This document shows, piece by piece, positions 44,987 through 56,006 of a stretch of 64,000 nt of DNA. The notes under the pieces were generated by a model, which was not told where the DNA came from, made no database searches, and saw nothing but the letters and a program-made list of their open reading frames with translations. The translations under genes were made by a program, and so were the position numbers. Numbering within the stretch: the first letter of the stretch is position 1; each line of letters opens with the position of its first letter. This DNA comes from Punctularia strigosozonata HHB-11173 SS5 (taxonomy: Eukaryota > Basidiomycota > Agaricomycetes > Corticiales > Punctulariaceae): assembly GCF_000264995.1 (NCBI RefSeq), contig NW_006767437.1, forward strand, positions 767,890 to 831,889, read 5' to 3'.

Positions 44987-45419
44987 TCTCTCCGTCGCTA
45001 AGCACGATCCAGTTCAGTCACCTTGAAAGCTTGTCGTACGGAGCTGATAGCTCCCCAACGTCTACGAGCTCACCAGTTTCAGGGACATCTTGCAAGCGTT
45101 GCCTGCAGGATTCCGTGTCGGATCGAGTGTTATTCGGTGGAACTGACTCCCCCCCGGTGGCTTCTCTTACACCCAGAGTTTGTAAGTCTGTACCTCTTTC
45201 GAGGTCAGGAGAGGTTGTCATCTTCAAGATACTACCCAGCGAAGTCCATGTCCGCTCGAGGAGCGGACGCGAGACAACACGCTCGTTTGCCTCAGACCTG
45301 TTGCTGCTACCCTCCGGTTGTCGATGTTCATTCCCTTTTCCATTGCCGTGTCGCATTTTTCCAGCTTCGTGCGATAACTCAGGTTGAGGACATCTTCGCT
45401 GATTCACTAGATTCGGCAC

Positions 45420-47564
45420 TTACCTTCCCTTTTCAGGAGAGAAACCAACTTTAGCCCCGATGTGTCTGAACCTGAAGCTGTATTCAGTTTTTCCCCTTGA
45501 TACACACGTGAGTGGCGCGCCTTCGATGCTCTGATATTGAATCGCCGAGCTACTCTTCTTCTGTATACCACCGGATACGTTCTGAAGCAACGAGCATAGC
45601 CAAGGGAGTCGAGTGTGTGTATCATCCGCCCGCAACTCGTGCACGGTAGGGTGCGACTCGCCCTGAGAGGGTCGCTGTAGCGCTCTCAATTCTTCTTGCT
45701 TCGAATTTGGCTTCTCGACGTCGCCCTGTGACTCCGATTGAATATGTCCTGGGAGAAGCCAAGTCAGAGCGATTATCAAGCCTAAACCACTGGCGATTGT
45801 AGCGGCAGTCGTGATAGCCGAAGTAACCTTATTCTAAGAAAGGCAGTGTCAGATACTGGGGCAGCCGATACTAAAGATGTGTACCTGATCTGATGCATAT
45901 ACATATACCATTATGGCGACAGCAAAACACAGCATCGAGGGAACTAGGGTGAGCATGGGGGAGTGATGTAGCCAAACACGGAGGATGTGTGGGATTTCAT
46001 CAAGACTGAAAGGTTCGGGAAGGTCAGATTTGACGATGCGAGGGAGGTAGTATATTAGAAAGGCCGCTCACAATTTGGTCTCGATCCATGCGTACCCTGC
46101 GAGACTGTTTACGGCGCAGGCAATGCTCAGCACTAGGGAAAGATACCAGAACGCCGCGAATGTTGCGTTGGCATCGGCCGCTGACTTGCTTGTGCCACCT
46201 TGAAACTGCAGCATTGTGGCTATTTAAGACCATGAAGCGGAATTGTTTGAGAGAGGCAGACGATACACCTACCAGTCACGCCGCTAAGCAAGGTGGCTAC
46301 CGCTGTCAAGTACGTGTAACGAGAAGATCTCTCTTGTTGTTCCCTCTTTAAGACAGTGATTGCTTTGAATGCGACATAAGCATGTTTCGTTCGATACCAA
46401 TACGTGATATCCGCCATACCTTCCTTCCTGAGTGACGTAATCACTTCACACATGCCATCCATATCGTGTTTGATATGTTTCGAGAGCTCGAGCATGAACA
46501 ACCGAATAGTATGTTCTCGGAATCTCGCTGGAGGTTGGAAATTGTCATCGAAATATGCTTTAACTACACAAAATACCCACCTCGTGGGAAATCACTGCAG
46601 TGCAGGAACCAAAACTGCATACTAGAATCAGGGTAGGACATAGCCCCTTCAAGCAAGCAGACTTACCTCGAGGTCTTCTTCGAACGCCGTCAACGACCCT
46701 TCCCCTGCATGTCGCCTGAAATCCGGCACCGCCATGAGGCAATTGTAGAAGGTGCGAAGTGACACGAGCACTTTTTTCAGTTGCGTGGTGAAATATTCTG
46801 AACTCGCGCCAGGTTGTTCGAAATGATGGCCATTGAGCTTGTACCCATAGTATTCCTGGCGCCCGTCTTGGAACTGAATCTTTCCATCCTGCGGATACAA
46901 GGCTGCGGCGTTTTCGTAGACGAGGAAGTGAAGAATTTCCAGGGCCTTGTCAAGCCTTATGACTGAATGAATCACCTCGTGATGCCGGCAAATCGAGCGA
47001 ATATCCCGTGCCATCATTGAGAGCTGATATACCATGTTAGTATGTGCTATACAAGCAGAGATCCCAACGCGCACCTGTTCTCTGAGCAGAGTAACACTCC
47101 TGCAAAGAATCAGACAATCAAGTTGAGATCGAGCACTTTGCGTTGGCACAGAGCTTACTTCTGAAACTGCTTGAAGGAGTCGACCCTCTTTGCATCGACC
47201 CGTTCTCTGCCTGAGACTAACAGCCGATTGTTGCAGTATACCCTGATTGAAGCGGTGTAACACTCACCCTGAGCTGATATTTCTGGAAACCCCCAGGTCG
47301 TTGTAGCGCCTACGGGGTAGATCATATTCTATCTCAGAGGGGAGGGAATGAGATGGATGACATGTGCTTACTTTCGCCAGAGGAGAGTAGGACACTACGA
47401 ATGATCCCGTTAAAATGGCGGTCCGTTACGTTGACGGGTTGTGTTGGTGGAGGGGGAAAGGCGCCGAGTAACGCGAAACCATTCATCTTCGTAGAGTCTT
47501 CAGACTCTACGGGCGCCATGGGTGGCTCCTGGCTAGATGACGGCGGTGAGATGCGCCCGAACAT
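45420..47564 (-). CDS. Agaricomycete multi-pass membrane protein of unknown function
   Basis: Exons assemble into a protein with a cytosolic-looking N-terminal helical half (MFGRISPPSSSQEPP, VSGRERVDAKRVDSFKQFQK, YYGYKLNGHHFEQ, YFTTQLKKVLVSLRTFYNC) and four hydrophobic segments: YLTAVATLLSGVTATMLQF, AFWYLSLVLSIACAVNSLAG, MLTLVPSMLCFAVAIMVYVY and TTAATIASGLGLIIALTWLL. A long hydrophilic tail follows. This order (a helical domain, then SxVTATxLQF, FWxxSLVxSIAxAVNSLLG and a final pair) is one I associate with an abundant, uncharacterised agaricomycete family. About seven introns. An alternative ATG lies 78 bp upstream at 47640-47642. The end is either the TAA at 45420 or, if a GTAAGT donor there is used, an exon further down. 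Function unknown. Confidence 0.7.
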
Positions 47565-48840
47565 CAAGAGGTACGATTGTCGGAACAGTGCGATGGACGG
47601 GAGATGAAAGCAGGTGTCCTTATAGCTGCAGACCTTTCGCATGTCCTTGATTACGTTTCAGACGTGGATGTAAAGTAAGTTGCATCCTACGTACCACCCA
47701 GAATAGCCCCATAAGCGCCAGGTGGCGTCCTGCGGGAAAGCAAGATGCCACATGTTCACGACATTTCGAGGTTGGACCGCATAACGCACCTAGTACCGCG
47801 TTGGATTCTGGGATCAACTGTGGAGCAGTCTTGTGTTATATAAACCTTGATTGGCTGGAGTCGGGTTCTGGGAAAGTCTAGATATTCAATCCTATTTCTT
47901 TCGTGCGATTACAGAGCGCTCGGCGAGAGACCGGCACCACTGTCCAATCCACCGTGAGCTATGGCCGTCGCTATATATATGCGTCTCCACGGGCAATCTT
48001 GAGACTCTGGATCAGCTGGAGAAAGGAGCTACCAGACTAGAAAGTAAAAACACACTATTTTCGCCGTGCTTCCCCCGATGTCTGCGCATTAGAACGACGC
48101 CTCATGGATGTATCCGATTCTTCATGATTCTTGTTTCAAAGCATACTTAATCTGCGCGCAACGTGTGATACGCCACTGTCCGGTGGAGACACGGGCGCCT
48201 ATGTCAAACTTTCTCATCGGTATCAGAACGGCACGATCCCATGTTCGCTGCCTCATGGACGGCATGGACGGAACTTTGTTAAGGCCGACGTCCATGTGAA
48301 CACACGCAGTGAATGCCTTTATCCCAAGATGGAAAACCGGGTGAGTCTTGGAAACAGGAAGACAGCTTGCTCAGTTTCTCATATGGCCGGATCCGAACAC
48401 GCTCTTCTTCCACGATTCCAACAAGCCGATATCGAAGCGTCGTTCGGATGGATCCATACCTAAGAATAAGCGCGAAGCACGGCACAGTCGGAGCTGCTCC
48501 ATGAGCAAGAGAAGAAAGGTTTGCAAGGTGGTGTCGTTGAGGATGCATGTCATGTCGGTGAACGCTGCTTGAATGCAACTTTGAGCTGGGTAGCATGAGC
48601 TCAGGAAACAGGTTTGCACGTCGTACGAGTCCACTCAATCTGTAGATAGCGAGACAGTAGTGCGGGGTATACAGCACAAGCTCGTCAACGCGGAAGTGGC
48701 AAGAGGTGGCAAGTGCGTGCCGCGGCTCAAACCCTCGTATAATCTCGTTTTCCCCTCCCTCGTTGTACCACGGCTCCGCATCCACATTCTCACTTATTGC
48801 TCATTATTGCAACTATCACCCCTGTCAACTACTGCATCAC
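47565..48840. promoter_or_regulatory. 1.3 kb divergent spacer
   Basis: Between the membrane-protein gene (minus) and the eIF4E gene (plus). TATA-like runs occur at 47836-47844 (TTATATAAA, symmetrical enough to read on either strand) and near 47971-47980. An open frame on the minus strand at 48279-48785 has no motif, and I do not call it. Confidence 0.45.
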
Positions 48841-49753
48841 ATGGCCGGTTACTTTTCCAACCACTCACAATCCCAATCGCGTTTCCCGAGCGCGAATGCT
48901 ACGAACGCGCCGTCATCGACCACGACTGCAGTGGCTGCGCCCGGTAAACCAACAAGGATACCCTCCTCAGGCCGCTTCTCGACATCCGTATCGTCCTCCG
49001 GCGACGACAAGACGTTGACGAGAGACAAAAGCCGTTCCGGTAATGGGACGCCTACAGGTGTACACCCTCTGAAAAACACGTATGTTCGTGCAATCGCCCG
49101 GTTTGGGTCTTCTTCGCGCATCTGAAGCCCTGTTCCCGCAGCTGGGTTTTTTGGTTCCGCCAACAACGTGCTCCTGGAAACAAGACACTCAACTATGAGG
49201 AGGGTATCAAGAAGGTCGCGGCATTCAGCTCTGTGAGCCGCACCCCCACCGTCGTCGCACTCCGTTCTCAACTTGGATGGCATAGGTCGAATCCTTCTGG
49301 TCCCTCTGGACACACGTCAATCCTCCGTCGGCTCTCCAGCCGACGACGGACTACCTCCTCTTCCACTCGGGCGTACGCCGACCGGTATGGGAAGATCCCG
49401 TCAACATCTCGGGCGGGAAATGGATCCTTCGTCTTAAGAAGGGGGTGGCGGACCGTATCTGGGAGGATTTGGTCCTAGCGATCATTGGCGACCAGTTCGC
49501 CGACGCGGACAGCCTGGATAAGGATGGACCGGAGATATGTGGCTGCACGATTAGCGTGAGGCAGAGCGAGGACGTTGTGCAGCTGTGGAACCGCCAGGAG
49601 AAGCCCGAGGTCAAAGAGAAGATCAGGTATGTTCCCCAACTATCCACCTGCCTGCGGGCCTCGCTCATGTCATGGCATCACAGGGAGACCATGCGAAGAG
49701 TACTAAACCTTCCCGCCTCCACGATCATCGAGTACAAATCGAACAATGGTTAG
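48841..49753 (+). CDS. Translation initiation factor eIF4E, class II (4EHP/eIF4E2 type)
   Basis: mRNA 5' cap-binding protein. After a Ser-rich disordered start (MAGYFSNHSQSQSRFPS) the fold begins at HPLKNTWVFWFRQQRAPGNK. The usual first cap-stacking Trp of eIF4E is replaced by Tyr in NYEEGIKKVAAFSSVESFW, as in 4EHP, while the second is present in RRPVWEDPVN. Further matches: GGKWILRLKKGVADRIWEDL, EICGCTISVRQSEDVVQLWN and the class II end RETMRRVLNLPASTIIEYKS. Three introns (after KNT, after AFSS, and in KIR) all join in frame. Metazoan 4EHP represses translation of bound mRNAs; the role in fungi is not shown by the sequence. Confidence 0.92.
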
Positions 49754-50152
49754 CTTGATACCGCATTCGTCGCCTGCGTATTGCATGTTGATCTCCCGGT
49801 TAGACTCCATGCAAGACCGGTCAACCTTCCGGCCGGCACCTTCCAGTGACCGTACCCCCCTATCATGATAAGCAAAGTGGACCACCAACCTCTGAAGTGG
49901 TTACTTGAGCCGCTTAGGGCAGCGAATATGTGCGTCGCTGGTGTTCACGAATCACCTATGTAGCATTGCAAGACTGCGCGACGAATGTGATTGCATGCGC
50001 GTCAGTCTGCTGGCACTGAAATTGTGTTCACTGTATCCATCTGTAGGAGGAAACCGCGTTGCTTGCAACTGTGATTAAGATATATCGTGATACTGAACAG
50101 CGGCCCAGCTGGAGTATTAAGAGCAGATGCCGATTGCTGAACGTATATTTGT
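49754..50152. other. Convergent 3' flank of eIF4E and mS33
   Basis: 400 bp between two stop codons facing each other. I see no exon, repeat or RNA gene in it. Confidence 0.4.
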
Positions 50153-50524
50153 CTATTTTCTCCTTTTCGCGCGTCGACTGTCCTCTGCGGAGCAGAATTC
50201 AGAAAAGAACAACGCAGACAGGATGGGCAACCTACCCTTGCTGCTGACTTTCTTCGGTGCGCCCTTTCCCCTTGCTTTCCGGTCCTCGACGTCCATAAGC
50301 CTCTGTTCCTCTGCCTCGTTCATAACTTTAAGTTCGCGGAACTCCCGCAATGCCTGGGGAATATCGAGTTCCTCCGGGTAATATTTGAGGAGAGCAGGCC
50401 CGATGAGGCGTCGCCGAAGGTATTTCGCGCCGGTGCGGGCGGATGTGGGGTTGTATGATGTTTGGAAGATGCTGCATCGCAGGCGGGTGAGCGCCGCGAG
50501 GCGTGAAGGCGCTATTGTCGCCAT
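50153..50524 (-). CDS. RSM27: Mitochondrial small-subunit ribosomal protein mS33 (Rsm27)
   Basis: Short component of the mitochondrial 37S subunit, about 100 residues after splicing. Family signature: LTRLRCSIFQTSYNPTSART, then GAKYLRRRLIGPALLKYYP, and DVEDRKARGKGAPKK. The last intron (donor GTAGGT near 50234) joins KVSSK to EDSRRAKRRK; its length is a multiple of three, so the unspliced frame stays open to the same stop. No cleaved presequence is obvious, as is common for this protein. It is head-to-head with KEI1, 291 bp apart. Confidence 0.92.
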   Translation of the reverse strand: MATIAPSRLAALTRLRCSIFQTSYNPTSARTGAKYLRRRLIGPALLKYYPEELDIPQALREFRELKVMNEAEEQRLMDVEDRKARGKGAPKKVSSKGRLPILSALFFSEFCSAEDSRRAKRRK

Positions 50525-50815
50525 GCTAGCTTGTGTTGGATCCTCTGAGGGCAGCTACGGCCTGCGAGCCGCAGTATGAACAGAACGGAGCCCCGAGTGG
50601 ACGTCGTGAGTGGATGAAGACGCCGACGAAGTCGGTGCCAACGCGCAGCAACGCGCCAACCCGTGCCTCTCTTCACGAAGCCTCAGGCTGACCAAAACTT
50701 CGACCCAACCACCACCACCCTGTTTTTCGTGTCCTATCGCGGTTATCCCGACTTAGCTGGCTGTACGAGACTCTTGAAAGAACGCTCTGTGCCTGTGCTT
50801 TAGCACTTGCACCTC
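50525..50815. promoter_or_regulatory. Bidirectional promoter between mS33 and KEI1
   Basis: 291 bp between divergent start codons; must carry both promoters. A run of ACCACC repeats occurs near 50710. No TATA box seen. Confidence 0.5.
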
Positions 50816-51956
50816 ATGAAGTTGATGTTGCGCCCCGAATGGAAGCCGCGGCCGGCCTCGTCGTTTCTTGGCTGCCTTGACTTGAAGATCGGCGTCACTG
50901 TAGCCTTACTGTTTGCCGTGAGCACCAAGTTCCATGCCTACGTTTTGAAGCTGAAGATTTTTCTTTCCAGTTGCTCAACAAGGTTGCGGGCGTTTATGGT
51001 CTTATTGCGGCCTTGACCGGAGCCGGCGGCTCGTTCGCCCAAATAAGCCTCTACGTGTACTCGGTCTTCGGGCTCGTCGTCCTTGCGTGGGGTCTCAGGG
51101 CGGTAACGGAGGTGCGGGTATATCGCGCTCGGCTCAACATCAGTCATCTGACGTCAATACCGTTGTAGGAGGATGCTAAGCGTTCGCTGTACTTCGCCCA
51201 CATGTTCTTCGCCGACCACGTCCTCTCCACAATGTGGACGGTCTTCTTCGCTGTTACATATTGGGTATATACGCCACACGATGGACGAAGGCAAGCGAGC
51301 TCGGCGGCACAGGAGGAGATCATGAATGGCGGCATGAACAACCGGCCTCCGATGTCGGATGTGGAACGCGAAACTGCCGCTCGGATGATATGGAACCAGG
51401 AGAAGGGCTCTGCAGCCGCGCTGATCACCATTGGCTGGTTATCCAAGGTACGTTCGTGCAGCTACACACTGGGGCGATTTGCTGATAACCTCGGTATCAG
51501 TTTTACTTCGCACTGCTAATCTACTCCTACGCGATGCATCTGCGACGAGGCTCGTATCGTTCCCTCCCACACTCGCGACCCAATCCTGCCACAACCGGCG
51601 TATACGCCGCCCTCGGTGACGACGAAGAGGACGTCGAGATCGAGGAATTCTACCGCGTCCCCACCCGCACGCCCGCGGGCAACTCCATCAGCAACTTCGG
51701 CGACTTGAGCACAACGTCCGGGCGTCTGCAGAAGCAAGCGTCGCGCAATCCGAGCTCGAAGTCGCTCGGAGACGACGCAGTGGACGAGGTGCTGTTCGAC
51801 GAGGACGAGGCGGATAGGCACTCGCGGCTAGCGAGCGCGGAGGGGAGTACGAGCAAGAGCTCGTCGGAAGATGAGCCGCCGGCGGGAGTGGGCGCTGGCC
51901 ACGACCGGAGTCGGACGGCGCGGGCGTGGATGGCGCCGGTACCGGGCGCACGATGA
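50816..51956 (+). CDS. KEI1: Inositol phosphorylceramide synthase regulatory subunit Kei1
   Basis: Golgi membrane partner of the fungal IPC synthase Aur1, needed for its activity. The N-terminal 230 residues hold four hydrophobic segments and the family text: LDLKIGVTVALLFALLNKVA, GVYGLIAALTGAGG, LYVYSVFGLVVLAWGLRAV, LYFAHMFFADHVLSTMWTVF, TPHDGRR, and FYFALLIYSYAMHLRRGSY. Three introns join these in frame. The C-terminal 110 residues are a soluble acidic tail (GDDEEDVEIEEFYRVP, VLFDEDEADRH) rich in Ser/Arg. In yeast Kei1 is cut by Kex2 in the Golgi; a matching Lys-Arg site is not obvious here. Its stop faces the stop of the PQ-loop gene 119 bp away. Confidence 0.9.
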
Positions 51957-52075
51957 CCGGGGCGTTTTCGGAGGGTCTTTTCTGCACATTGCACACACTA
52001 TACAGCATCTTCGTAATGTCATACCACCTCGGAAATCGGAATACGGGCTCGTTTTTTTTTTCATCTTCTGTCCCG

Positions 52076-53375
52076 TTATCCGACTTTCTCGAGGCTTCGC
52101 TCGTCTGATGGATTGGGCGCCTTGTCGACGTGGCTCTGCCGTGATGGGACTCGCGTCGGCGCGTCGCTGAGGGGGAGATTGTCTTCCGCATCTCTAGAGG
52201 TGGACGCTCCACCGTCAAGGTCTGGGGTGGTATCGTCAGGCGGCTGCCGTTGAGCCAGGCGCCGCCGTCTCCGACGAGCCAACGGGTTCAGGATGAAATA
52301 TAGTAGGATGACGAGACCATCGAGCGCCTGTACGTCGTCGAAGGTTCAACGTCGGATATATGTGGGGTTGAGGCATGCTCACTACAACGAGCGAATATGA
52401 GATCGCCGCCAGGGTGTCCAATTTGGTCTTGAACACCAGCGAAAGCAGGTTGAATACGCCGCCTAGCATGTCCACGGTCATGAAGATGATCGATATCCCG
52501 ATGACCTCGCCGTGCTTGTATATTTCCCAGTACTGTGGACTGCGCCAGAAATGAGACAGCTGGTCCTGGTGCGGATAGAGTTGCAGTCGTACAGGAGCGC
52601 GGAAGATATCATGATCGCAGCGAGAATGCCAAAAACCTTGACAGGCGCATCATTCCCGTGCCCATGATTGTACACTGGCTGCAGACGAAATATCAGAATG
52701 CGCGCCTCGACCTTTTCCCAATCAACCGAGCTTACCCGGATGGCGAAAACCATGCCAGCCTCGAATGCCCCAGCAAAAATACATGTACCAAGCCACATGA
52801 TGATCGAGGTGCGCTTGGACCGGCCCTGGCCATAGTACAGGCACTGTCGAGGAAATGACATGAGGACAGTGTGCATAAAAAACGGTGGCATAAGACGTAC
52901 CTGAGCCCATGATGCCAGACACAACACCATGAACAGTTGAGGCTGAACAATCAAGGGGATGTTCAAGTTTTGGACGATGGCATAGATGCCAAGTGGGATG
53001 CCTGCGACACCCCACATAAATCTGAAAATGATACGGTGAGGATTACGATGATCAGCTGTTTAGTTGCATGTTTTCGTACACCAATATTGAGGATAGGCCC
53101 TCCACCGATTTCTGGCGGAAACGAATTCAGAACACGCGAAATTGCTCAGGGAATGGATAATTCACCTCTCGGTAACTCTTAATCAGTTGCGGCACAAGCT
53201 GAACCTGAATGATACAGAACAGTCAGAAGAATCCCCGCTGATAGGGCAAGACAGAGTACCGTCCAGCATATAGTGCCTACCAGAGTATGGTCAATATGCA
53301 TTCGTTTCGAAGTCCTATCCACTCAAGCTTACCGATGATACCAAAAACATTCTCAGCGACTTTGTTGACTGGCAT
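52076..53375 (-). CDS. PQ-loop repeat membrane transporter (vacuolar cationic amino-acid exporter-like)
   Basis: Seven-helix PQ-loop protein. Spliced start: MPVNKVAENVFGIIG, TICWTVQLVPQLIKSYRE (first PQ motif), KSVEGLSS, then FMWGVAGIPLGIYAIVQNLN, IPLIVQPQLF, a helix rich in aromatics, GILAAIMISSALLY, and VDMLGGVFNLLSLVFK with AAISYSLVVV. The tail is hydrophilic and Arg-rich (RRRRRRLAQRQ; ends ERSLEKVG). This matches the basidiomycete branch of proteins related to yeast Ypq transporters, which move basic amino acids out of the vacuole; substrate is inferred only. About seven introns. Exon borders in 52.5-52.9 kb are approximate. An Arg/dileucine-type tail would fit vacuolar sorting but is not proof. 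Confidence 0.85.
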
Positions 53376-54276
53376 GGTCCGTTCGGGGTCGGAGGCAGAC
53401 GTTTACTCCTTCTTCCTCGGGGATGCTTTTATACTCGAGCTTGTTATGACGCCCTCTCTCTTAAGCCGGTAGAAATCTAGGGCGCTTGATGACGGCAACT
53501 CGTACGACTTCAATCTGGCCAACCGATCCGACGGAGTTCCTTGCTGTGACTCGTGGACTCTTGAAGCCAGACTACATGGCAAGAAACGTAAGAGGGCGCA
53601 TGCTTGAAGCTTCTTTGGGACGCACAAATTAGAGATGATGAGGAATACGTTCCAAGGGGATTGCCTGGAGCTCCTGCAAGCAGAGACGTCGAGAGTATAT
53701 AACAGAACCGTGAAGAGCCCGATGGCGACTTCAGTTGGTACGATGGACCATCGCCGCAGAGGACAACTTCCCGTACGAATGCCGATTGGTTGAAACAGAG
53801 AAATGTTCGCGCCATACCCACTTTTTTCTGACTCAGCGATCGTCCCGCCGGCAAAGGTCGGACGAGGTGGTGGAGATGCCCCTCGGCCAAGCGCGGCTCA
53901 ACCTGAACGCGCGACATGACAAAAGTGTAAGTAAGTACGTTCCCAGAAATCGGAGTGCCCGTCGAGCACGTATGGAGCCGCGACACATGAGTGAAATCGT
54001 TCGCAGGTCGTCCATCCGGCATTCAACCAAGGCCTAGGATATCAGATAGTAACTTAGGATGCAGCACCGGCGGCCCCGACCCTGACGGCACATGGCAGCT
54101 TTGCCAGGCTCGTAAACAGCCTGGCTGCGGTGGGCCACGAGCTGTTCTCACGGGGGGCAAGGTCCGGTAATACGTCGCGCAAAGCACAATCATATGAATT
54201 ACAGCAAGGAAACCCGATAGTTTTACACCGTCCCAACAGTGGAACGAAAGCAGGCCAACTACTCAGAGGGGCATGT
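53376..54276. other. Spacer between PQ-loop gene start and TMEM14 stop
   Basis: 900 bp. The minus strand has an open frame at 53510-54022 and an ATG near 53917 followed by MSRVQVEPRLAEGHLHH and a GTGGGT donor. It could be one exon of a small unknown gene, but I cannot extend it to a full model. Confidence 0.35.
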
Positions 54277-54758
54277 TCATGCACGAGTCTTGTACACAAG
54301 GTTGCCGTAGTACACCGAGGAAAGCGCCGAAGTGACTGCAAGCACGGCGGGGACGGGCCCCTTTGCAACACGAGGGAGGGATGATAGCAGCAGAAGCGCC
54401 GAGGCACCTGCGAGACGGTCAATACCGTAGATTCTAGTTACGTATACGGGAGTAAAGCCGTTGAACGCACCCAGGGCACCCTCGAGGCCGTTTGACTCTC
54501 CTTTTCGAATGGTTTCCGCACTCCAGAGGTACAAAGCGCCCACACTGGTAATAAGGGGTCAGCACAATGAGAGCCGAGTCCGACGACGAGAGCATCCATA
54601 CCCCACGCCGGCTACAAGAGAGGGGATAGAACGCCTGCGCGCGAAGCCGCTGAGACCGCCGAAAAGGCAGAGCCCCCCCATAGTATAAGACGGATACGCA
54701 GACTGGCAAACACGCGTCAGCGCATAGCAAGCACAGTAAAGATGCCTTGAGTAACCAT
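54277..54758 (-). CDS. TMEM14 family (UPF0136) small membrane protein
   Basis: Four-helix membrane protein of about 105 residues. The first exon (54756-54758) appears to contribute only the ATG, followed directly by a 55-nt intron (donor GTTACT, CTGAC branch point, acceptor GCCAG). The body then reads SAYPSYTMGGLCLFGGLSGF, ARRRSIPSLVAGVG, VGALYLWSAETIRKGESNGL, EGALGASALLLL, SSLPRVAKGPVP, and YYGNLVYK. These are the TMEM14 blocks in order (RRRSVPSL, GxxYLxS, SxLPRxxKxxP). Human TMEM14 members act in the mitochondrial inner membrane, TMEM14C in haem synthesis; the fungal role is unknown. Head-to-head with the methyltransferase gene, 193 bp apart. Confidence 0.87.
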
Positions 54759-54951
54759 TGTGTTTGGGACGTTGAGTAGGTAGCAGGCGCGCTGGGGGGT
54801 GTGTTGCGGGAGGGAGTAAGAGGTAAGCGAAGGATCCTGCGTGTGCGCTTTCGATTGAAATCCGGGGTAACGTGGAAACCGGCCTGTCATCTGGCCCGGT
54901 CCGGAGCCCGCCCAGCCGGGAGCCCCTATTTTCTTTTGAAGATCGACGACG
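54759..54951. promoter_or_regulatory. Bidirectional promoter between TMEM14 and methyltransferase genes
   Basis: 193 bp between divergent ATGs, serving both genes. A pyrimidine-rich patch on the minus strand (54800-54820) precedes the TMEM14 start. Confidence 0.55.
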
Positions 54952-56006
54952 ATGAGCCTCGATATCCTTCCTGACAAAAACGAGGAGTACGGCACCAAAG
55001 ATTACTGGTCTGCTATGCTCAAATGGACATCGGTGTATTTTAGGCTCATGGATACAGGGATCGCAGATATGAGCAGTAAGACTCCTCCGATCTTGAACGC
55101 GACCACGCGTAGCGTTCATTCTCTTCGGCTTCAGGGAGCAGGATGGAGCATCCTTTGACTGGTTCAAGACTTATGTGGATATTGCGCCTATGATTAAGGA
55201 CCTAATACGTCATGAACATCGCATCCTCATGCTAGGATGCGGCAACAGCAAGTTATCCGAGGAGGTGACTCAAGACATGCCTTGCTGAGATAGTTGCATT
55301 TCCTTACGCTGACGATAGATGTGGGACGATGAATACAAGAACATCGTGAACGTTGACGTGAGCGTTGCCCATCGAATCGGCGATCGTCGGTCTCACTCTG
55401 TATAAGTATTCTCCAGTGCTGATTGAGCGGATGAAACGTCAACACGAGCTTCAACGGCCCGAGATGGAGTGTATGTGCTGACACGAAGCCCCTCCCCCTC
55501 AAGCGACTGAATTCCGATTGCAGGGCATGTGATGGATGTGCGACACCTGGAGTTCCCCGACGCCAGTTTTGATATAGCTATAGATAAAGGTATGTCTGAT
55601 ATAGGGATGCTCGCATAACATCCAAAACGTGACCGGCGGTATCTAGGCACGATGGACGCCATGATGACTTCGAAAGGAGACGTATGGGTATGTTATCCAC
55701 AGCTTTCCATGCATCCCACGCGACTGAACGCTCTCGTTCCCATTAGGACCCCCCGGAGCAAGTGGTCAGCGACTGCAACGCAGAGGTGGACGAAGTCTTG
55801 AGGTAGGTGCAGCCAGTTCACGCGACATAGCGGGCTAACGTGATACCGGCTGCAGGGTCCTTCGTCCTGGTGGCGTCTTCCTCTACCTAACCTTCGGGCA
55901 GCCCCATTTCCGTCGGAGATACCTCAACCGTCCGGGCACGACGCTTGAGATTCGGCAGATCGGCGATGCCTTCCATTATTACCTGTACATCGTACGAAAG
56001 GCATAG
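54952..56006 (+). CDS. SAM-dependent methyltransferase, eEF1A-lysine-methyltransferase-4-like
   Basis: Class I methyltransferase. Start MSLDILPDKNEEYGTKDYW; an 18-nt micro-exon (55058-55075) then supplies DRRYEQ, giving the family text KDYWDRRYEQEQDGASFDWF. The SAM-binding loop is RILMLGCGNSKLSEE, followed by IVNVDYSPVLIERM, WHVMDVRHLEFPDASFDIAI, the substrate-side DKGTMDAMM, and VLRVLRPGGVFLYLTFGQPH with RRRYL. The end is HYYLYIVRKA. These are the motifs of the EEF1AKMT4/METTL13 N-domain group, which methylate lysines of elongation factor 1A; the substrate here is inferred. About eight short introns. Its stop is only 47 bp from the opposing NDUFAF7 stop. Confidence 0.87.
55058..55075 (+). 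other. 18-nt micro-exon of the methyltransferase gene
   Basis: Acceptor ATACAG before it and donor GTAAGA after it. It encodes part of WDRRYEQ; skipping it would remove the conserved YWDxRY motif. Confidence 0.85.

Noticed and set aside
48279-48785. 168-residue frame on the minus strand in the eIF4E promoter region
   Set aside because: No motif, and codon use does not look like neighbouring genes.
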